Origin: Lachnoclostridium sp. UBA7215
Lineage (GTDB): Bacteria > Bacillota > Clostridia > Lachnospirales > Lachnospiraceae
Length of the DNA: 19,672 nt
Assembly: GCA_002490465.1 (NCBI GenBank)
Contig: DKUB01000056.1
Span: 1,593 to 21,264 of the forward strand
Direction: 5' to 3'
The position numbers and the translations under genes were made by a program. Under the pieces are notes generated by a model, which was not told the origin of the DNA, made no database searches, and was given only the letters and a program-made list of their open reading frames with translations. Of this stretch, positions 15,708-19,672 are shown piece after piece; position 1 is the stretch's first letter; each line of letters begins with the position of its first letter.

Positions 15708-16044
15708 GGAAAAGATTGCACAGGCAAGGAAGGCAATCCGGGAACTGCAGATGGGACAGGAGCGGATCACCGTCCCCAAGCTGATGAAAATGACGGGACT
15801 TTCCAGAGGGTTCTTTTATAAGAATCCCACCATCCGCAAAGAAATGGATGATGCAGTGCAAAGTCAGGCAGGATTAATTGATCCCCGCAGGACTATTATA
15901 GACCGGGCGATGGAAGGACGTCTCGAATTGCTGGAGCAGAAAGTAAGGGAACTGCAGAGGGAGAATGAGGAACTGAAGAAACGGAATGCGAAGCTGCAGA
16001 AGGCGGTGGATAGGAAGGATTTGAATTTTATTAAGAATTTGTAG
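15661..16044 (+). CDS. TnpC-like DUF6262 accessory transposition protein
   Basis: The protein has 127 residues, very close to Tn554 TnpC (125 aa). ATG 15661 is preceded by GGATGGAGTGAGG and lies inside the end of recombinase 3 (47-base overlap); an in-frame ATG at 15631 is a weaker alternative. Residues 35-57 look like a helix-turn-helix (ITVPKLMKMTGLSRGFFYKN), and residues 84-118 form a heptad-rich coiled coil with many Glu, Lys and Leu residues. In Tn554, TnpC influences the efficiency and orientation of insertion without being strictly required. Here it probably binds near the ends and partners the recombinases. Confidence 0.85.
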   Translation: MNKYDTMVTKNRQRSEEKIAQARKAIRELQMGQERITVPKLMKMTGLSRGFFYKNPTIRKEMDDAVQSQAGLIDPRRTIIDRAMEGRLELLEQKVRELQRENEELKKRNAKLQKAVDRKDLNFIKNL

Positions 16045-16100
16045 GCATGATAACTGTCATATTAGTATGGTGTACAGATATATTGCTTATCGTTTATTAT

Positions 16101-16116
16101 AGGAAAAGGATATTAT
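16101..16116 (+). repeat. Right copy of candidate attachment repeat
   Basis: AGGAAAAGGATATTAT lies 57 bases after the tnpC-like stop and matches the helicase-end copy at 10997-11012 in 15 of 16 bases. The shared 11-base block AAGGATATTAT is exact. From here on the sequence becomes clearly more AT-rich, as expected if a boundary is crossed. Confidence 0.5.
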
Positions 16117-16179
16117 AGTAAAACATAGATAATAATAAAAATAAAAATGCGAGTTGCGCAAATCAAGGTAGTATGTTAT

Positions 16180-16226
16180 GATTTTGCTAGCACTTTATGG
16201 TGTTGAGTGCTAATGCAAAATCTTTT
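16180..16226 (+). terminator. Long bulged hairpin after recombination operon
   Basis: GATTTTGC-TAGCACT (16180-16194) pairs with AGTGCTA-AT-GCAAAATC (16206-16222): 15 bp with a two-base bulge and an 11-base loop, followed by TTTT. It lies between the tnpC-like gene and the HEPN gene and probably separates the two transcripts. The rest of the 254-base gap holds an 8-bp TTGCGCAA palindrome near 16155 and no clear promoter. Confidence 0.65.
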
Positions 16227-16298
16227 GCTTATATGGCACGATGTGAAATGCGGACAGATAATATAGAGAATTAATGAAATAGGGGGCAAAAGGTATTT

Positions 16299-17753
16299 AT
16301 GAAGCAGTTATTGAATTATTGTAAAAGTTGTACAATTGAGCAAATAGGGGAAGTAGAGTGTTCTATAGCGGGATTGATTAGAGTATCTGAAAACTATAAT
16401 GTAAGAATAGAAACAAAAGAACTATCCAGAGAATTGTATCAGCAGATGGAACATAATGACAATGATATTATTTATTTGAAAACAGTTGACCAGCATGTGA
16501 CTATTATGGGATATTGGGTTATTGACCAGCATACAAGAGGAATAGAAGATGTTGTTTATTCAATTACTTGTGAAGCAAAGAAAAGTTTTTGGGGGAATCA
16601 ATATTGTAGTATAGAGGAAAATTGCTTTGAAGATTTCACTTTGCAAGTGACAGAAGGCGTAGAATTGATAGGCCTTACACCTTATGGAGAATTGGATATA
16701 AAAGATACTTCATTTCATATGCCGTCAGAAATTTATATTGATACAAATATAAAACAAATTGGTAAGGATGATGGTTTTTCTTGTTTCGTAGCCCCGATAG
16801 TTCAACGTATAGGTACAGATATACGATTGGGAATTCAATACGGAATTCAATACATAGTAAATTGTTCACATGAGTGCGGATTATCAATTAGTGATATCGA
16901 AGAAAAAATTCATAGTCTTATCTTGTTTTTAGAAATATTATGCGGAGAAAGAATATCAACAACTAGAATACAAGTGCGACAAAAGGAAGAAATATATAAG
17001 TATTTGGGAGAACCTATGCTTCTCAAAGAACGATTAAATACTTTTGATAAAGAGCATTTTGATTCTCACGGATATGTACGGAGAAAAATATTTAAACTTT
17101 CTGATTTTCATCAAGATATTGATGAAGTTATCAGCCAGTTTGGAGAATTGTATATCGAGGATAGAGTAGCATTTGAAGCATACCAGCAGCTTATGATGGA
17201 TGAAGAATTACAAATTTTTACGGTAAATAATTTTTTAAAAGCTATGCAGATGGTGGAAGGAATAGAGAGAGTAGGAGATAGAAAAAAAGCTCATAATGAA
17301 TTTAAAAAAATTCGAGATAGCATAGTAGAAAAGTTAGTAGATGAGGATGATAAAAAATTTATCAAAGGTTATTGTGATGATCAGGGGGAAGGCTTTAGAG
17401 AATGTTTGAATAGAATTACAAATAATTGCTTTATGGTATTATCAGATACTGACAATAGCAATTGTACTGGCATAATAACAAATATAAAAAAAGACAGAGA
17501 TGTTTATACTCATGCATCACATAAAAATGAACCACTACTAAGTCAAGCAGATTTGTGGGGGATTACATACTGTTTTGAAGTTTTTTTTAGGGTAGAAGTG
17601 CTTATAAAGCTTGGATTAAGCAAGGAACTTATACGAAAAAGATTTTCTTATGATAGAAAGTTTGTAGCATATTATGAAAATCTATTTGGACAGACAATAA
17701 AGGTAGAAAACTGTGGAACAGGAGAGTACGATGATATTATGCAAAGTATTTAA
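16299..17753 (+). CDS. ApeA-like HEPN domain anti-phage protein
   Basis: The protein has 484 residues and starts at ATG 16299 after AAAAGG. The N-terminal half (about 15-200) is beta-rich and without known catalytic motifs, and fits the ApeA N-terminal domain. The C-terminal third is helical and contains RDVYTH (Arg400 to His405), the R-x4-H motif of HEPN ribonucleases, in the context IKKDRDVYTHASHKN seen in ApeA-type HEPN domains. ApeA proteins are single-gene abortive-infection systems that are thought to attack host RNA on phage sensing. Length matches that family. The coding sequence is much more AT-rich than the recombinase genes, which points to a separate origin. The assignment rests on motif and layout, not an alignment. 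Confidence 0.7.
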   Translation: MKQLLNYCKSCTIEQIGEVECSIAGLIRVSENYNVRIETKELSRELYQQMEHNDNDIIYLKTVDQHVTIMGYWVIDQHTRGIEDVVYSITCEAKKSFWGNQYCSIEENCFEDFTLQVTEGVELIGLTPYGELDIKDTSFHMPSEIYIDTNIKQIGKDDGFSCFVAPIVQRIGTDIRLGIQYGIQYIVNCSHECGLSISDIEEKIHSLILFLEILCGERISTTRIQVRQKEEIYKYLGEPMLLKERLNTFDKEHFDSHGYVRRKIFKLSDFHQDIDEVISQFGELYIEDRVAFEAYQQLMMDEELQIFTVNNFLKAMQMVEGIERVGDRKKAHNEFKKIRDSIVEKLVDEDDKKFIKGYCDDQGEGFRECLNRITNNCFMVLSDTDNSNCTGIITNIKKDRDVYTHASHKNEPLLSQADLWGITYCFEVFFRVEVLIKLGLSKELIRKRFSYDRKFVAYYENLFGQTIKVENCGTGEYDDIMQSI

Positions 17754-17871
17754 ATGGGATTTTATAATGAAATCATGATGAGAATCATGCCAGATAGGAT
17801 AAGTATAAAATGAAGTAAATATGGATAAAGAACAATTTCCGATGTAATGTATGATAAAAGGAGGTATCAAA

Positions 17872-18306
17872 ATGGGTTTATATGAAGGAATAAAAGATGT
17901 TGCAAAAGTTGTGCAACAAGCTGATAATGTAGAATTATATAAAAAATTGCTAGATTTAAGTTCACAAGCACTTGATATGCAAGCAGAGATTGCTAGGCTA
18001 AAAGAAGAAAACACAGAATTGAAAAAGAAACGTGATGTATCAGAGAATATAGTAAGACATGAATTGCCATTTGTTACTTTACAAGGAGATACAAAAGATT
18101 TGTATTATTGTTCGCATTGTTGGGACAGTGAACAACGAGTTATACAACTCAATTGTGGTAATGATGGACAATTTGAGTGTCCTCATTGCCATTCAAAGGG
18201 TATATATGATACGGCAAAAAAACAGGAGTATTATAAAAAGAAAGCACAAAGTATTGCAAACGTTAATAGGAAAATGTATCGAAATAATCTTTTTGATAGT
18301 TATTGA
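17872..18306 (+). CDS. Coiled-coil zinc-ribbon protein of unknown function
   Basis: The protein has 144 residues. The strong AAAGGAGGT site at 17857-17865 selects ATG 17872 over ATG 17851. The N-terminal GLYEGIKDVAKVVQQADN segment leads into a coiled coil (about residues 35-58, EIARLKEENTELKKK). Two CxxC knuckles follow, Cys80-x2-Cys83 and Cys103-x2-Cys106, which form a zinc ribbon, and the tail is basic. This domain arrangement recurs in small Bacillota proteins near mobile and defence genes. No enzymatic motif is visible. The 118-base gap before it contains a small CATGAT/ATCATG hairpin (17774-17789) and an isolated TATAAT (17763-17768). It may be an adaptor or sensor for its neighbours. 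Confidence 0.75.
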   Translation: MGLYEGIKDVAKVVQQADNVELYKKLLDLSSQALDMQAEIARLKEENTELKKKRDVSENIVRHELPFVTLQGDTKDLYYCSHCWDSEQRVIQLNCGNDGQFECPHCHSKGIYDTAKKQEYYKKKAQSIANVNRKMYRNNLFDSY

Positions 18307-18369
18307 TTTTGCATATTATACTAGCAAGATACAGAAGGCAAACATTATGGTTACAGAGGAGAACACAGA

Positions 18370-19329
18370 ATGAAGTCTTTATATATTATAGGAAATGGAT
18401 TTGATGTTGCACATGGACTGAGGACGGAATATTGGAAATTTAGAGAGTATCTAGAGTCGACACAGCCATACTTTCTGAATGGCTTTGAGACTTTGTATGA
18501 TATCCAGCCATTAGATGATACAGAACCTTGGTATACGAAAAAAGCACAGGAACGATGGGATAAGTCCGTTGACAATGCATTATGGAGCAGATTTGAGGAA
18601 AAAATGGGATGTCCGAATACGACAGAAATGTTAAATATTTCCTCCTGTGTTTTGGATGACTTATCGCTTGATGGTGGTAATATTGGAATTCGGGATACAA
18701 TGGATGTATATTGGCAGGAGCAATTTGGTTTTATAAATAATATGCAAGGTTATGTGAAAGAATGGATAGAGCAGATTGATACAAGCAAAATTAATTGCCA
18801 AAGAAGGGCATTGATTGGTTGTAAGGATTATTTTTTAAATTTTAATTATACCGATACATTGGAACGGATTTATCATATTGAAAATGTCCTACATATTCAT
18901 GGCGGGATAGATAGTGTATCAGATGTTCCTCCTATCATGGGACACTGCAACATTGATGAAATTAGGAAACATCATCAGTGGAAAAAAGAAGCGGATGAGG
19001 AATATGAAGAAGGAGAAGCCAGCATACAAGAGGCAATCGCAAAATATCTGGAGGCAATTTATAAAGATACAGACTTCATCATTTCTTTACATAGCAGTTT
19101 TTTTGAAAAACTACAGGATGTAAGCAATGTGATTATTATTGGATGGTCTGCTGGTGACGTGGATATGCCATATCTGAGAAAAATTAAGGAATCCGTAAAT
19201 AAAAATACGAAATGGACAGCTTATTGGTATGATGATGGAGCATATAATAGTCTGGTTACCGCTTTTAATGCTGTTGGGATAAAAGATAGCGATGTAAAGT
19301 ATGAACAAAGCAATAAATTCTGGGATTAA
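18370..19329 (+). CDS. abiH: AbiH-family abortive infection protein
   Basis: The protein has 319 residues and starts at ATG 18370 after AGAGGAG (18355-18361). The N-terminus YIIGNGFDVAHGLRTEYWKF is the diagnostic opening of the AbiH family. Further family-like blocks are LNFNYTDTLE (156-165), HIHGG (175-179) and IIGWSAGDVDMPYL (256-269). AbiH of Lactococcus lactis blocks phage growth by abortive infection; its biochemistry is unsettled. The order of blocks (GNG loop, NYT, HG, G-S-x-x-D-x-D) recalls SIR2-like NAD-binding folds, which is an inference. The gene lies 63 bases after the zinc-ribbon gene and 11 before the membrane protein gene, so an operon is likely. Confidence 0.88.
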   Translation: MKSLYIIGNGFDVAHGLRTEYWKFREYLESTQPYFLNGFETLYDIQPLDDTEPWYTKKAQERWDKSVDNALWSRFEEKMGCPNTTEMLNISSCVLDDLSLDGGNIGIRDTMDVYWQEQFGFINNMQGYVKEWIEQIDTSKINCQRRALIGCKDYFLNFNYTDTLERIYHIENVLHIHGGIDSVSDVPPIMGHCNIDEIRKHHQWKKEADEEYEEGEASIQEAIAKYLEAIYKDTDFIISLHSSFFEKLQDVSNVIIIGWSAGDVDMPYLRKIKESVNKNTKWTAYWYDDGAYNSLVTAFNAVGIKDSDVKYEQSNKFWD

Positions 19330-19340
19330 GGGAAGTCGAT

Positions 19341-19664
19341 ATGAAAGCGCATGATAATGTAATAAAAGAGTACGAAGATATAAGAGGGGAAATAAAGCAG
19401 AAAATAGAATTGCACAATTCTTTAATTATGTTTATGATAACAACAGTAGTGGCAGTCTTAGCTTTTGCAGTGCAAGGTGATAATAGCATTTTGTATTTGT
19501 TGCCTTTTGGAATTATTATACCTACTTCAATGCGAATTACTTATTATAGAACTGCAATGGCTAAATTATCTGCATATATTATTGTATATATAGAAAATAA
19601 AATAAAGGGGTTAAACTGGGAAACTCGCAACAACAAATTGATAAACTCTGTCCATAATAAGTAA
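19341..19664 (+). CDS. Two-helix membrane protein linked to AbiH
   Basis: The protein has 107 residues and starts at ATG 19341 with an AAGGGAAG site that overlaps the AbiH stop region. Residues 1-26 are charged and helical; two membrane helices follow at about 28-45 and 49-66, then a helical segment with RITYYRTAMAKLSAYIIVYIE and a polar tail. Charge layout suggests cytoplasmic ends. The function is not known. Small two-helix membrane proteins serve as pore-type effectors in several defence systems, which makes that a reasonable hypothesis. The stop is only 8 bases from the window edge, so it is possible that the gene is a shortened version of a longer relative. Confidence 0.65.
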   Translation: MKAHDNVIKEYEDIRGEIKQKIELHNSLIMFMITTVVAVLAFAVQGDNSILYLLPFGIIIPTSMRITYYRTAMAKLSAYIIVYIENKIKGLNWETRNNKLINSVHNK

Positions 19665-19672
19665 TTCGCATT

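Larger units (their letters stand above)
10997..16116 (+). mobile_element. Candidate Tn554-like recombinase-trio element
   Basis: Three adjacent tyrosine recombinase genes and a TnpC-like gene form one operon, in the order known for Tn554 (tnpA, tnpB, tnpC) but with an additional recombinase. The boundaries given are those of a 16-bp direct repeat (15 of 16 identical) found at 10997-11012 and 16101-16116. If these are the ends, the element is about 5.1 kb and carries no cargo. If the right end lies further out, the AT-rich defence genes downstream are cargo, as resistance genes are in Tn554. The gene module is certain; the exact ends are an inference. Confidence 0.6.

Noticed and set aside
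16045..16065. Subterminal inverted similarity between CTATATGGACACAG (11058 region) and the reverse complement of GATAACTGTCATATTAG (16049 region)
   Set aside because: The match needs several gaps and is within what AT-rich sequence gives by chance.
1..19672. CRISPR arrays, tRNA or rRNA genes
   Set aside because: No regularly spaced repeats, cloverleaf with CCA-type end, or conserved rRNA segments were seen on either strand.

Overview
The window looks like Bacillota, class Clostridia, most probably a gut Lachnospiraceae. The evidence is strong AGGAGG-type ribosome binding sites, moderate-to-low GC, AT-rich wobble positions, and gene families typical of Clostridial chromosomes and integrative elements. 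All genes supported here lie on the + strand. No rRNA, tRNA or CRISPR array was seen.

Region A (1-7471) is a tightly packed, co-directional operon that begins upstream of the window. It encodes a truncated cytidylate-kinase-like protein, a membrane-anchored alpha/beta hydrolase, a CDP-alcohol phosphatidyltransferase (PgsA type), a CrtO-like acyltransferase-family membrane protein, a MATE exporter, an MGDG-synthase/UgtP-type glycosyltransferase, a PAP2-type lipid phosphatase and an AI-2E-family permease. A short OmpR-type winged-helix regulator and an intrinsic terminator follow. Together these genes could make, glycosylate, dephosphorylate and export membrane lipids. The cluster reads like an envelope-remodelling cassette, possibly cargo of an integrative element.

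Region B (7472-11018) has the look of an integrative/conjugative element backbone. It holds a leader with two terminator-like hairpins, a small sigma-70 region-4-like protein, about 690 bases without a convincing gene but rich in hairpins, and a DinG/XPD-type Fe-S helicase.

Region C (about 10997-16116) is a recombination module. It has three consecutive full-length tyrosine recombinases (373, 590 and 511 aa), each with the R, HxxR, H and Y residues, and then a 127-aa TnpC/DUF6262-like protein. The arrangement resembles the Tn554 family (tnpA, tnpB, tnpC) with an extra recombinase, or 'recombinase in trio' elements. A 16-bp direct repeat (15/16 identical) lies across the last codons of the helicase gene and again about 57 bases after the tnpC-like stop. 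These are candidate attachment-site copies.

Region D (16117-19672) is markedly more AT-rich and looks like an anti-phage defence cassette. It contains an ApeA-like HEPN protein with an R-x4-H motif, a coiled-coil/zinc-ribbon protein, an AbiH-family abortive-infection protein and a two-helix membrane protein close to the window edge. Whether these genes are cargo of the recombinase module or its right-hand neighbours depends on where the element really ends.
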